Assembly (NCBI GenBank): GCA_965215385.1
Contig: OZ244059.1
Coordinates: 3,348,001 to 3,412,000 of the forward strand
Direction of reading: 5' to 3'
DNA: 64,000 nucleotides
DNA from: JAPORY01 sp965215385
GTDB taxonomy: Bacteria; Pseudomonadota; Alphaproteobacteria; Rhodobacterales; Rhodobacteraceae
The position numbers and the translations under genes were made by a program. The notes under the pieces were generated by a model. It saw nothing but the letters and a program-made list of their open reading frames with translations. It did not search any database and was not told the DNA's origin. Numbering within the stretch: position 1 is the stretch's first letter; every line of letters begins with the position of its first letter. Shown here in pieces: positions 53,300 to 62,052 of this stretch.

Positions 53300-53636
53300 G
53301 TTGCATTTTTTAAGAATGCTCTGCAACTTGCTATTCCCACCAGCGGACGTATTCGTGGGCCGCGGAAGAGTTGCCGCGATCGCGGCTAGGTGCTCCGCTT
53401 GCTGACGTTTTTCCGCCGCGCCAAGACGAGACCGTTGCTGCCGCTCACGGCCGCTGGCTCGGCCCTTCTCGGAAATCGGATAGCACCCTGGTGCGACTCG
53501 CAGAACACCGCTCCTTGCGCTCCTCACGACGACAAGCTTTCGAACAATATGTATGACCGCGATCACAAACGGCACAAGCATTGACTTGGGTGCCGCAGCA
53601 CCAACAGGTGAGAAAAAAGCGTCCTGTGGTACACAT
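53300..53636 (-). pseudogene. Frameshifted small zinc-ribbon gene, probably element-associated
   Basis: On the minus strand the frame from 53636 reads CWCCGTQVNACAVCDRGHTY and CSKACRREERKERCSASR, a double zinc-binding motif. A second frame takes over near 53490 with YPISEKGRASGRERQQRSR, continuing the usual arginine-rich tail. Small proteins with C-x2-C, CDRG-x2-YCS-x2-CRR and a basic R-G-R-x-R-x-A tail often accompany insertion sequences. The frameshift suggests a remnant. The assignment rests on motif memory only. Confidence 0.4.
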
Positions 53637-53736
53637 CGCAGCCGTTTGCGCGGGCCCGAAACGTAAACGGTGAGAGCCTTGCTCTATTTGGCCGTTGTTG
53701 AAATTCTGTGCTGCGAGCGGTCTCTTCTGTTGTCCG

Positions 53737-53758
53737 AAAAACGCGAGTGGTCGTTTTT
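53737..53758. terminator. Possible bidirectional terminator-like hairpin
   Basis: AAAAACG (53737-53743) pairs with CGTTTTT (53752-53758) around eight bases. It lies about 65 bases after the end of the helicase gene on the minus strand. The stem is weak and the U-run belongs to the stem, so the call is tentative. Confidence 0.3.
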
Positions 53759-53822
53759 TGCCGGGTATCGTTTAAAATTTGCTCGGCTGTAGCGACGGCT
53801 TTGTGAGATCAAGCTGGCAAAA

Positions 53823-55199
53823 TCAGGTGGAACGATCCGACTTTCGCTCTTGTAAACTCTGGGCAATGAAATCCGGCAAATGGTCACCTAATCCGACCAC
53901 CGGCGGCTCCTCGGCTGGCTCCGCGAGTCGATTTTGCCGCGGTTTTGGTGCACGCGATTTGCCAAAGGAAGTCGGCTCTTTTCGTCCCGTGTCGCGCTTG
54001 TTTTTTCGCGACTTCTTGGCGCGGGGTTGGGTCGCTGGCTTGTTTTCGAGGAACTCCGAACCGTCGATCACGGGAATCTTCGTCGCAATGAGTTTTTCAA
54101 TGGCTTTGAATTGTTTTTCTTCGGCCGCCGTGCAAATCATGATCGCCCGCCCCGTGCGCCCAGCGCGTCCCGTGCGCCCGATTCGGTGGACATAGTCTTC
54201 TGAACTGACCGGAACATCAAAATTAAAGACGTGCGATATCGCCGGGATGTCAAGCCCTCGTGCGGCCACATCGGAGGCAATCAATAGACGGATATCACCG
54301 TTACGAAAGCCGTCCAAAGTGCGGGTTCTTTGGTCTTGTCCAAGATCTCCGTGGATAGCTTCAGCACTATAGCCATGCTTTTTTAAAGACTTTGCGACGA
54401 TATCGACATTTGACTTGCGGTTACAAAAGATCATGGCATTGCTGCAAGAACTACCTTCCCTATCAATTAAAGACCGTAATAGATTGCGTTTTTCGCGAGC
54501 AGCGATGGCGCGAGGGTAATCGCGCATAAAAACGACCTGTTGCTCAATCGACTCGGCGGTGGAAGCTTGCTTTGAAACTTCAAGTCGGGCGGGGTTGCTG
54601 AGGAAGGTGTCAGTCAGTCGCTCGATTTCGGGTGCTAAAGTTGCCGAAAAAAACAAGGTTTGCCGCGTGAAGGGCGTTAAACCGAAGATCCGTTCGACAT
54701 CGGGAATGAAACCCATATCCAGCATGCGATCAGCTTCATCAACTACCATCACTTTCACGTCGGACAGAATGAGTTTGCCGCGCTCAAAGTGGTCAAGAAG
54801 GCGCCCTGGAGTTGCGATCAAAACATCGACACCTTTGTCAATAAGTTGATCTTGTTCGCGAAAACTTACGCCGCCGATCAGCAGACCCATCGATAACTTT
54901 ACGTACTTAGCGTAGGTGCTGAAACTCGTGGCAACTTGTGTTGCCAACTCTCGCGTTGGGCACAGCACTAGGCTTCTAGGCATCCGAGCTCGAGCGCGAC
55001 CGCGCGCCAACAGTGTAATCATCGGTAACGTGAAGCTAGCTGTCTTCCCAGTCCCAGTTTGCGCAATTCCGAGCACGTCTTGACCCTCTAACGCGAGTGG
55101 AATGGCTTGCGCCTGAATTGGCGTAGGGTTTTCGTAGCCAGACTCTAACACCGCCTTCAGGACTTTGGGATGTAGAGACATATCAATGAATTTGGTCAT
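53823..55199 (-). CDS. DEAD-box RNA helicase, RhlE-like
   Basis: ATP-dependent RNA helicase, likely in RNA decay or ribosome assembly. The 458-residue protein has the Q motif GYENPTPIQAQAIP, Walker A AQTGTGKT near residue 45, PTRELA near 81, TPGRLLDHFERG, the DEAD motif VVDEADRMLDMGF near 148, SAT near 182, and the second domain with ARGLDIP and HRIGRTGRAGRTG near 340. The C-terminal 90 residues are basic and disordered, with many K, R and P. GGAGG lies just before the ATG at 55199. Confidence 0.93.
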   Translation of the reverse strand: MTKFIDMSLHPKVLKAVLESGYENPTPIQAQAIPLALEGQDVLGIAQTGTGKTASFTLPMITLLARGRARARMPRSLVLCPTRELATQVATSFSTYAKYVKLSMGLLIGGVSFREQDQLIDKGVDVLIATPGRLLDHFERGKLILSDVKVMVVDEADRMLDMGFIPDVERIFGLTPFTRQTLFFSATLAPEIERLTDTFLSNPARLEVSKQASTAESIEQQVVFMRDYPRAIAAREKRNLLRSLIDREGSSCSNAMIFCNRKSNVDIVAKSLKKHGYSAEAIHGDLGQDQRTRTLDGFRNGDIRLLIASDVAARGLDIPAISHVFNFDVPVSSEDYVHRIGRTGRAGRTGRAIMICTAAEEKQFKAIEKLIATKIPVIDGSEFLENKPATQPRAKKSRKNKRDTGRKEPTSFGKSRAPKPRQNRLAEPAEEPPVVGLGDHLPDFIAQSLQERKSDRST

Positions 55200-55388
55200 A
55201 TTCCTCCGGGCCTCACGCGAGCAAACGTAAGGCCGTAACGAAATTTTTGGGGCTCAAGCACAGCCTGATAAGTTCCCGTCTCGCAATCCGGCGGCGGGAT
55301 GGCAGTTTTGGTTTTCTTGGAAAGCGCATTTCATGTTGTGATCGTTAGAATTGCTTCGTCGCAACGGTCAACTGCTCGGGATGGTGGT

Positions 55389-56999
55389 TTACCGAGCAAC
55401 TAATTCTTTGGTTTCCTGCAGAGTAACCTCGGGAAAATCGCGTTCTATTCTGTCTATATCCCATTGTATCCGTGTCAAGTAGATGATGTCATCATCATGA
55501 TCATAGGCGATTTGATCCTTGTTCGTATTGATTAATCGTTCAATCGCCGATTTGCCACCAGTTACCCATCGGGCCGAGTTAAACTGAGTTGACTCGAACT
55601 GCACTGGCAAGGCGTACTCATGTTGCAACCGACTCGTGATCACATCGAACTGCAAGGGGCCAACGACGCCAATAATGAATCGCGCTCCGACCAGGGGGCG
55701 AAAGACTTTTGCGGCACCTTCCTCGGCAAATTGATGCAGTGCCTTCTTTAAATGTTTAGCCTTTTGTGGATCTTTGGCAACTACCTGTCGTAAGAGTTCA
55801 GGCGCAAACGAGGGAATACCCGTAAATTGAATAGCTTCACCTTCGGTAAGCGCATCGCCAATTCGAAGTTGTCCGTGATTTGGAATGCCGATGATATCAC
55901 CGGCCCAGGCCTCGTCAGTCAGTTTGCGATCAGCAGCAAGGAAAAGGACCGGATTGTTGATGGCCATTTGCTTCTTTGAACGAACGTGATTTAACTTCAT
56001 GCCCCTTCGAAAGTGACCGGATGCCACCCGCACAAATGCGACGCGATCCCGATGGCGGGGATCAATATTGGCCTGCACCTTGAATACAAAGCCGGAGACT
56101 TGTTCCTCATCGGGTTGGATCGCTCGGGTCGTCGTCGGTTGTTGTTTTGGTGCTGGCGAGAAATCCTTGATGCCGCGCATTAGTTCCTTAATGCCAAAGG
56201 AATTTAGGGCCGACCCAAACCAAATCGGGGTCAAGCTCCCTTGGTGAACTGTTTCCCGGTTGAGTGCTGGCAACAACCCGCTTGCAATCTCGACTTCTTC
56301 TCGTAGTGGTTCAAGCAGAGTCGTGGGAACAAGTGTGCTAAGCTTTGGATCGTGTAATCCGGCAATCTTTTCTGATTGAGTTACTAGGTTCCGCTCATCC
56401 TTAGCCATCAATTCGATTTGATCGTTGAGAATATCATAACATCCAATAAAGTCGCGCCCCTGACCAATTGGCCAAGTGACGGGGGTTACGTCAATGGCGA
56501 GGTTTTGCTGTATTTCATCAATAATGTCGAAGGTGTCGCGACTTTCACGATCCATTTTGTTACAAAAGGTGAGAATCGCAAGGTCCCTTAATCGGCATAT
56601 TTCGAACAGCTTTCGGGTCTGTGATTCGATACCTTTCGCACCGTCAATGACCATAATTACCCCGTCTACAGCTGTGAGCGTGCGGTAGGTGTCTTCCGAA
56701 AAATCCGAGTGTCCCGGCGTATCAATTAGGTTTAGGCGAAAGCCTTCGTAGTCAATTGACATTGCTGAGGCTGAGACGGATATTCCGCGGTCTTTCTCCA
56801 TCGCCATAAAATCAGAGCGTGTCCGTCGCGCTTCACCCTTTGCTCGCACCTGTCCAGCCAATTGGATCGCGCCACCATAGAGTAAGAATTTTTCGGTAAG
56901 CGTGGTTTTCCCGGCGTCGGGATGCGAGATCACAGCGAAGGTACGCCGACGCGCAACTTCCGCCGGTAGATCGCGAATGGAATTTAAGCTATCGGGCAT
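55389..56999 (-). CDS. prfC: Peptide chain release factor 3 PrfC
   Basis: GTPase that removes RF1/RF2 from the ribosome after termination. The 536-residue protein has the G1 motif VISHPDAGKTTLTEKFLLYG near residue 22, EKDRGISVSASAMS near 67, DTPGHSDFSEDTYRTL near 93 and FCNKMDRES near 145, followed by the RF3-specific block FIIGVVGPLQFDVITSRLQ near 440. Length is normal. No clear Shine-Dalgarno sequence precedes the ATG at 56999. Confidence 0.96.
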   Translation of the reverse strand: MPDSLNSIRDLPAEVARRRTFAVISHPDAGKTTLTEKFLLYGGAIQLAGQVRAKGEARRTRSDFMAMEKDRGISVSASAMSIDYEGFRLNLIDTPGHSDFSEDTYRTLTAVDGVIMVIDGAKGIESQTRKLFEICRLRDLAILTFCNKMDRESRDTFDIIDEIQQNLAIDVTPVTWPIGQGRDFIGCYDILNDQIELMAKDERNLVTQSEKIAGLHDPKLSTLVPTTLLEPLREEVEIASGLLPALNRETVHQGSLTPIWFGSALNSFGIKELMRGIKDFSPAPKQQPTTTRAIQPDEEQVSGFVFKVQANIDPRHRDRVAFVRVASGHFRRGMKLNHVRSKKQMAINNPVLFLAADRKLTDEAWAGDIIGIPNHGQLRIGDALTEGEAIQFTGIPSFAPELLRQVVAKDPQKAKHLKKALHQFAEEGAAKVFRPLVGARFIIGVVGPLQFDVITSRLQHEYALPVQFESTQFNSARWVTGGKSAIERLINTNKDQIAYDHDDDIIYLTRIQWDIDRIERDFPEVTLQETKELVAR

Positions 57000-57370
57000 C
57001 GTGAATATCGGTCAGCGAGGGAATTCGGCTCGGGCAGAAATGTCCGCAAACCTTTCTGCCGGACTCCGTCATGTGAATGTGGGAAAATAGCAAAAATGCA
57101 AAAGCACGATATGGCGTTAACGGGTTTAATTCAGCTACTAAGGGAGATTGTATAGTTGCGATGGAGAATTCAAATTCAGGGCATCATCAACGCCAGTAAT
57201 CTATTGAGGTTTGTTGCAGTTAAGTTGCGGATACTTGCAACAGATACATTTACTAAAGGAGTTAACAAGGGGTAAACTCTCCAATAGAGCAAACCAAGGT
57301 GGCTGTCGAGATTGATCTCGTTTAGCAAGAAAACGCGTCGAACGAAATTCATTGGTAAGAAGGAAATGAG
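57000..57370. other. Divergent spacer between prfC and the SDR gene
   Basis: About 370 bases between two divergent genes; promoters for both should lie here. I see no gene, riboswitch or strong palindrome. Confidence 0.5.
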
Positions 57371-58150
57371 ATGGATCTAGGGATTAGGGGAAAGCGTGCG
57401 TTGGTATGTGCATCGAGTAAGGGATTGGGCCTTGGCTGTGCTGAGGCTTTGGCTCAGGCCAGGGTAAATCTCATAATCAATGGGAGGAATGAAGCATCTT
57501 TGGTCAAGTTAGCCGCAAAATTTCACGACGAATATCAGGTTGAAGTTGAGGTTGTTGCTGCTGACCTGACGACGAGGGAAGGACGCGATGTTGTAAAGTC
57601 CAGTGCTGCTGGCGTCGATATTTTGGTGACCAATGGCGGAGGACCTCCGCCCGGGGTTTGGACCGAGTGGAACCGTGAAGACTTACTTTCCGCAATCGAC
57701 TCCAACTTGTTGATGCCGATAGAACTCATTCAGGTAACAGTACCGCAAATGATGGAGCGCGGGTGGGGACGGGTTGTTAATATCACTAGCCAGGCAGTTA
57801 AGGCACCCATTCCTGAACTCGGACTATCCAATACGGCCCGAACTGGCCTCACGGGTTTTGTCGCTGGCGTTGCTCGGCAAGTTGCTCCTTATGGCGTCAG
57901 TATCAATAATTTGTTGCCAGGGATTCATGCAACAGATCGCGCACTATCGCTAGATCGGGCTGTAGCGGAAGGGGAGAACATCACGGTCGCGGCCGCTAGA
58001 CAGCGACGAGAGGCGACCATACCGGTGCGGCGATACGGTACCATAGCGGAATTTGGTGCAACCTGTGCCTTCTTATGTTCAATTCACGCTGGATATATCA
58101 TCGGGCAAAATATCTTGTTGGATGGTGGAAGCGTCAATACGACGATTTAA
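57371..58150 (+). CDS. Atypical SDR family oxidoreductase lacking the YxxxK motif
   Basis: The 259-residue protein has a Rossmann fold with the cofactor loop ALVCASSKGLGLGCAEALAQ near residue 10, NGGGPPPG near 88 in place of NNAG, and VVNITSQAVKAPIPELGLSN near 137. Where classical short-chain dehydrogenases have Tyr-x-x-x-Lys it reads S-N-T-A-R, so the usual catalytic base and lysine are absent. This places it in a divergent SDR group whose reactions are largely unassigned. The C-terminal IIGQNILLDGGSVNTTI is normal. AAGGAAATGAG before ATG 57371 is a good ribosome binding site. Confidence 0.88.
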   Translation: MDLGIRGKRALVCASSKGLGLGCAEALAQARVNLIINGRNEASLVKLAAKFHDEYQVEVEVVAADLTTREGRDVVKSSAAGVDILVTNGGGPPPGVWTEWNREDLLSAIDSNLLMPIELIQVTVPQMMERGWGRVVNITSQAVKAPIPELGLSNTARTGLTGFVAGVARQVAPYGVSINNLLPGIHATDRALSLDRAVAEGENITVAAARQRREATIPVRRYGTIAEFGATCAFLCSIHAGYIIGQNILLDGGSVNTTI

Positions 58151-58432
58151 CTCTAAAAATACGCCGGCAGGCGACAAAAATGGCATTTGACAAGCCTCGG
58201 TAATTGGTAACGGGTTCAGTATCGTATGTAATGCCGGTTAAGTTTTGTTCGGGGTCGAGAGCAAAACGACCCGCCGCGGCCTGCTATGGCCGTCGTAACG
58301 TTGTGACCCAATCACCCTCATTCTCGGCACCTTATTGGTCCTAAGCGTCGTTAAGCAATCTTGCTTCAAGCCGACGTGGTTGCTATTTGCTTCGAGACCT
58401 GACTGTTTTTGTCAGAAAAGTGAGGCGCAGAC

Positions 58433-59521
58433 GTGCAAACCCTAACGCCAAGATTAGAAACCCGCAATTTGGTGCGCCGCTTTGACGGGCGGGCGGTCGT
58501 TAACAATCTTACTTTAAAAATTTTTCCCGGTCAGGTGACCTGTTTGCTGGGCCCCTCGGGCTGCGGAAAATCAACCACTTTGCGCTTGATCGCGGGAGTT
58601 GAACAACAAGACGAAGGTGAAATTTGGGTCGATGGACGATTGATGAGCGATCAAGTCACGCGGGTGCCTCCGGAACAACGGGGCATTGGTCTGATGTTTC
58701 AGGACTTTGCTCTGTTCCCACATTTAAGTGTGTTTGGGAATGTTGCGTTCGGATTACGCGGCACGAAAGCACAAAAACGAGAAAGAGTGGCGGAACTGCT
58801 CAATCAAGTTGACTTAATTCGGTATATTGACTGCTTTCCGCATCAACTTTCCGGCGGCGAACAACAGCGGGTAGCACTAGCACGAGCAATGGGACCGCGG
58901 CCGCGCATCATGTTGATGGACGAGCCTTTTTCGGGCTTGGACAACCGCTTACGCGATGGGGTTCGAGATGAAACTTTGCGACTATTGAAAGCTGAAAACA
59001 CTGCCGTCTTGTTAGTGACGCACGAGCCCGAGGAGGCGATGCGAATGGCCGATGAAATTGCCTTGATGCGTGACGGTCACATTGCTCAGACTGGTGCCCC
59101 CTACAATGTATACTCACGTCCGGTTGATCACGACGCCGTTGCCTTTTTTAGCGATACCAATGCTTTGCGTGCCGCGGTTCATGGTGCGATCGCCAAAACC
59201 CCTTTTGGTCAGTTCTTGGCGCCGGGAATTGCCGACGGTACCGAGGTTGAAATCATCTTTCGCCCACAGCATGTTAAGATTGATTTTGACCGCAGCGATG
59301 GCGGCCCGTTGCCGACCCCAAAAGATGGGACTCCCGCTCGTGGAATTGTCGAGCGAGCGCGATTTATGGGGAGTGAGAGTTTGATTGAATTCCGAATGGA
59401 CTTCAACGACTCGCTGCTGCGGGTTTCGGTACCAGGAGTCTTTATTCCAAACCCAGGGAAGGTCATGTGGTTGACAATTCGCCGCGACAAATGCTTTGTC
59501 TTTCCCCTCGATCGCGATTGA
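58433..59521 (+). CDS. ABC transporter ATPase, iron(III)/FbpC-like
   Basis: The 362-residue protein has the ATPase domain with Walker A CLLGPSGCGKSTTLRLIAG near residue 38, the Q loop MFQDFALFPHLSVFGNVAFG near 85, the signature LSGGEQQRVALARAMGPRP near 138 and Walker B IMLMDEPFSGLD, then the H loop LLVTHEPEEAM. A C-terminal TOBE-like domain covers about residues 265-360. The F-A-L-F-P-H-L-S-V and N-V-A-F-G-L pattern is typical of ferric-iron importers. No permease or binding protein lies next to it, so the partner genes must be elsewhere. The start is a GTG. Confidence 0.85.
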   Translation: MQTLTPRLETRNLVRRFDGRAVVNNLTLKIFPGQVTCLLGPSGCGKSTTLRLIAGVEQQDEGEIWVDGRLMSDQVTRVPPEQRGIGLMFQDFALFPHLSVFGNVAFGLRGTKAQKRERVAELLNQVDLIRYIDCFPHQLSGGEQQRVALARAMGPRPRIMLMDEPFSGLDNRLRDGVRDETLRLLKAENTAVLLVTHEPEEAMRMADEIALMRDGHIAQTGAPYNVYSRPVDHDAVAFFSDTNALRAAVHGAIAKTPFGQFLAPGIADGTEVEIIFRPQHVKIDFDRSDGGPLPTPKDGTPARGIVERARFMGSESLIEFRMDFNDSLLRVSVPGVFIPNPGKVMWLTIRRDKCFVFPLDRD

Positions 59522-60277
59522 AGCGCGGCAAAATCTGCAGCCGCAGATTTGCTGCCATCGACACATTTCGCCATCCCAAAATGACGCTGATTTTCAAATT
59601 CGCAAGAATTACTCTGGGACTTCGTGCCGCAGATAGATTGAAAATCCATTGCCCTCATCTTTAGCTTGGCGTGACGCTAAAATTGACTTCAGAAAAAGGA
59701 CTGCACCAGACAAAATGCGGTTTTTCGCGATTTTTCATACGATTAGGGCAAATTATCCCGAGTCCGATGTCAGGATCTCTGAGCCTGACGTAACCGCCTG
59801 TGGTTTAAAGTGAGTTACCGTGTGCTGGCGATTCTTGCGATAGCAAAGTTAAGTCCAGTTGATAGTCTCGCTGTGTCACGGGTACAATTTTCCGAGCAAT
59901 TAGGACATCGTCGCAGGATTATTTGGTTCGTAACCCGCGGCGCAACCATACTTTTTGTGCTCCGCCGCGTTTTTCAATCTAAACGCTCAAAATGTATTCA
60001 CCGTTCAAGATGGCACCACGAGATATTTTCTGCCGGCGTCGGAACTATCTTGAAGGTTTGATCAATAAGGGCTGAGCACTATGCAGACCGGTAATGGCGC
60101 AGCGGGTGTAAGTTCGCGCAATGCAAGCAGACATCTTGTGGTGGATTGCAACTGTCTTGCAAATGCCGCTTGGCGTGTTAAGGACGTGATTAGATCTTGA
60201 GGAAAAACAGCAATCAATCAGTCGCTGAACTTACCCAATTCACTCGAGTAATTACCGAATATTAGTTGGAGGAAAAT
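59522..60277. other. Long spacer between the ABC ATPase and dctP
   Basis: About 750 bases with no supported gene. An 83-codon frame at 59810-60061 has no motif and no ribosome binding site. The stretch holds a hairpin right after the ATPase gene and presumably the dctP promoter. Confidence 0.5.
59531..59550. terminator. Hairpin after the ABC ATPase gene
   Basis: AAATCTGC (59531-59538) and GCAGATTT (59543-59550) form an 8-base stem with a 4-base loop ten bases after the stop codon. No U-run follows, so termination is uncertain. Confidence 0.35.
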
Positions 60278-61279
60278 ATGAAACTACTTACGAGAGCTGT
60301 TGCTGCCGCCGCGCTGACAATGCTTGCAACTATGAGTTTTGCAGCGTGCGACAGCGGCGAGACCGTTGTCAAATTCAGCCACGTGACCAACAGTGATAAA
60401 CACCCAAAAGGAATTGCAGCTTCCCTACTTGCTTCTCGCGTGAATGCCGAAATGGACGGAAAAATGTGCATGGAGGTCTTCCCGAACTCATCTCTTTATA
60501 ACGATGAGAAAGTTTTGGAAGCCATGTTGCAAGGGGATGTTCAACTTGCGGCTCCGAGCCTGTCGAAGCTTGAGAAATTCACCAAACAGTTCCGAATTTT
60601 TGATCTGCCGTTCATGTTTAAGAACATGGAAGCAGTCGATGCATTTCAAGCGTCCGCTTCGGGACAAGCACTAAAAGACTCGATGCAGCGACGAGGTCTC
60701 CAAGGTTTGGAATTTTGGCATAACGGTATGAAGCAAATGTCTGCGAATGTACCGTTAATCTCACCATCGGACGCCAAAGGATTGAAATTCCGTGTGCAAT
60801 CTTCTGATGTTCTGGTTGCGCAAATGGAGGCGATCGGTGGTTTACCGCAAAAAATGGCGTTCTCGGAAGTCTATGGTGCGTTGCAACAGGGCGTTGTTGA
60901 TGGGCAAGAAAATACCTGGTCAAACATTTATGGCCGCAAGTTTTTTGAAGTACAGGACGGCGTGACCGAAACCAACCACGGCCTTATCGATTATTTGGTG
61001 CTTGCCAGTATCGACTGGTTAGATCGCCTTGAGCCAACGGTAAGAGAACAGTTTTTGACCATACTGTCGGAAGTCACCGAGACACGCAATGGCGAAGCCT
61101 TCGCCGTCAACGAAGCCGCCAAGCAATCGATTTTGGATGCCGGTGGGGTTATCCGTACCTTGACGCCGGAGAAACGGCAAGAGTGGGTTACGGCCATGCA
61201 ACCAGTTTGGGATAAGTTTGCCGGTGATGTTGGCGAGGAAATGATTCAAGCTGCACAATCCGTGAATGCCGGTCTGTGA
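60278..61279 (+). CDS. dctP: TRAP transporter substrate-binding protein DctP
   Basis: Periplasmic binding protein of a TRAP transporter for C4-dicarboxylates or related organic acids. The 333-residue protein has a signal peptide (about residues 1-22, LLTRAVAAAALTMLATMSFA), VVKFSHVTNSDKHPKGIAAS, FPNSSLYNDEKVLEAMLQGD near 70, and the conserved arginine in GLKFRVQSSDVLVAQMEAIG near 167 that binds the carboxylate, then QQGVVDGQENTWSN near 205. GGAGG precedes ATG 60278. The membrane genes follow. Confidence 0.95.
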   Translation: MKLLTRAVAAAALTMLATMSFAACDSGETVVKFSHVTNSDKHPKGIAASLLASRVNAEMDGKMCMEVFPNSSLYNDEKVLEAMLQGDVQLAAPSLSKLEKFTKQFRIFDLPFMFKNMEAVDAFQASASGQALKDSMQRRGLQGLEFWHNGMKQMSANVPLISPSDAKGLKFRVQSSDVLVAQMEAIGGLPQKMAFSEVYGALQQGVVDGQENTWSNIYGRKFFEVQDGVTETNHGLIDYLVLASIDWLDRLEPTVREQFLTILSEVTETRNGEAFAVNEAAKQSILDAGGVIRTLTPEKRQEWVTAMQPVWDKFAGDVGEEMIQAAQSVNAGL

Positions 61280-61358
61280 ATCCGACGCAATCATGACGCT
61301 GTTTCATGCAAGAGGCTGCCAATCGGGTCGATTAACTTGATGACGAATTGGCAGCCTC

Positions 61359-62048
61359 GTGCGCCTGAAAATTTGGTTTCTCGCGATGAATGTTGGTGAA
61401 GATCCGAACGACCGGCACTGGAGCGATCAGATTGAGGAAACCTTGATCGCCGTCTTGCTCGGTACCATGACGCTGGTGACGTTTGCGAACGTCGTCGCCC
61501 GCTACTTAAATTCCAATATCTTATGGGCCCTTGAAGCTTCTGTCTTCATGTTTGGATGGCTCGTCTTGCTGGGTGCCAGTTACGCCGTCAAAAAGCGCAT
61601 ACACTTGGGCGTTGATGCACTAGTTAACGCGCTCAATCCAGCAAATAGGCGTCTACTTGGCTTGCTGGCGGTGGCATCGTGTTTGGCATTCGCAGTATTG
61701 TTGCTCAAGGGTGCCTATGATTACTGGGCGGTCTTTGCCGATTTGCCACCGACCTCAGGCCGGTGGTTACCATTGGGGTTTGAAGATAGCTTTCGCAGCC
61801 AATCTTTTTATGAAGTCGATGATATTCCGATGTTGCCGTTCCTGAGTTTCTTGGAGGACTGGCTCAATTATGGTGAGGAATATGAAAAGCTACCCAAGGT
61901 CTTGCCGTACATTGTCTTGCCGTTATCGATGTTGCTCTTGCTCTATCGCTTCCTGCAAGCGGCTTGGGATATTTGGACCGGCGAAAGTGACCGGTTGGTC
62001 GCAAGCCATGAATTAGAAGGCGAGATACCTGAGGTCCAGAGCAGGTAG
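61359..62048 (+). CDS. dctQ: TRAP transporter small membrane subunit DctQ
   Basis: Small permease subunit with four membrane helices: around TLIAVLLGTMTLVTFANVVA, ASVFMFGWLVLLGASYAV, LLGLLAVASCLAFAVLLL and YIVLPLSMLLLLYRFLQA. Between helices 3 and 4 lies a loop of about 60 residues, longer than in the shortest DctQ proteins but common in alphaproteobacteria. The start is unsure: GTG 61359 or ATG 61386 (MNVGEDPNDRHW), with no strong ribosome binding site at either. It ends four bases before dctM. Confidence 0.88.
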   Translation: MRLKIWFLAMNVGEDPNDRHWSDQIEETLIAVLLGTMTLVTFANVVARYLNSNILWALEASVFMFGWLVLLGASYAVKKRIHLGVDALVNALNPANRRLLGLLAVASCLAFAVLLLKGAYDYWAVFADLPPTSGRWLPLGFEDSFRSQSFYEVDDIPMLPFLSFLEDWLNYGEEYEKLPKVLPYIVLPLSMLLLLYRFLQAAWDIWTGESDRLVASHELEGEIPEVQSR

Positions 62049-62052
62049 TTTC

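Noticed and set aside
59810..60061. 83-codon frame upstream of dctP
   Set aside because: No ribosome binding site, no motif, atypical residue use; probably chance.
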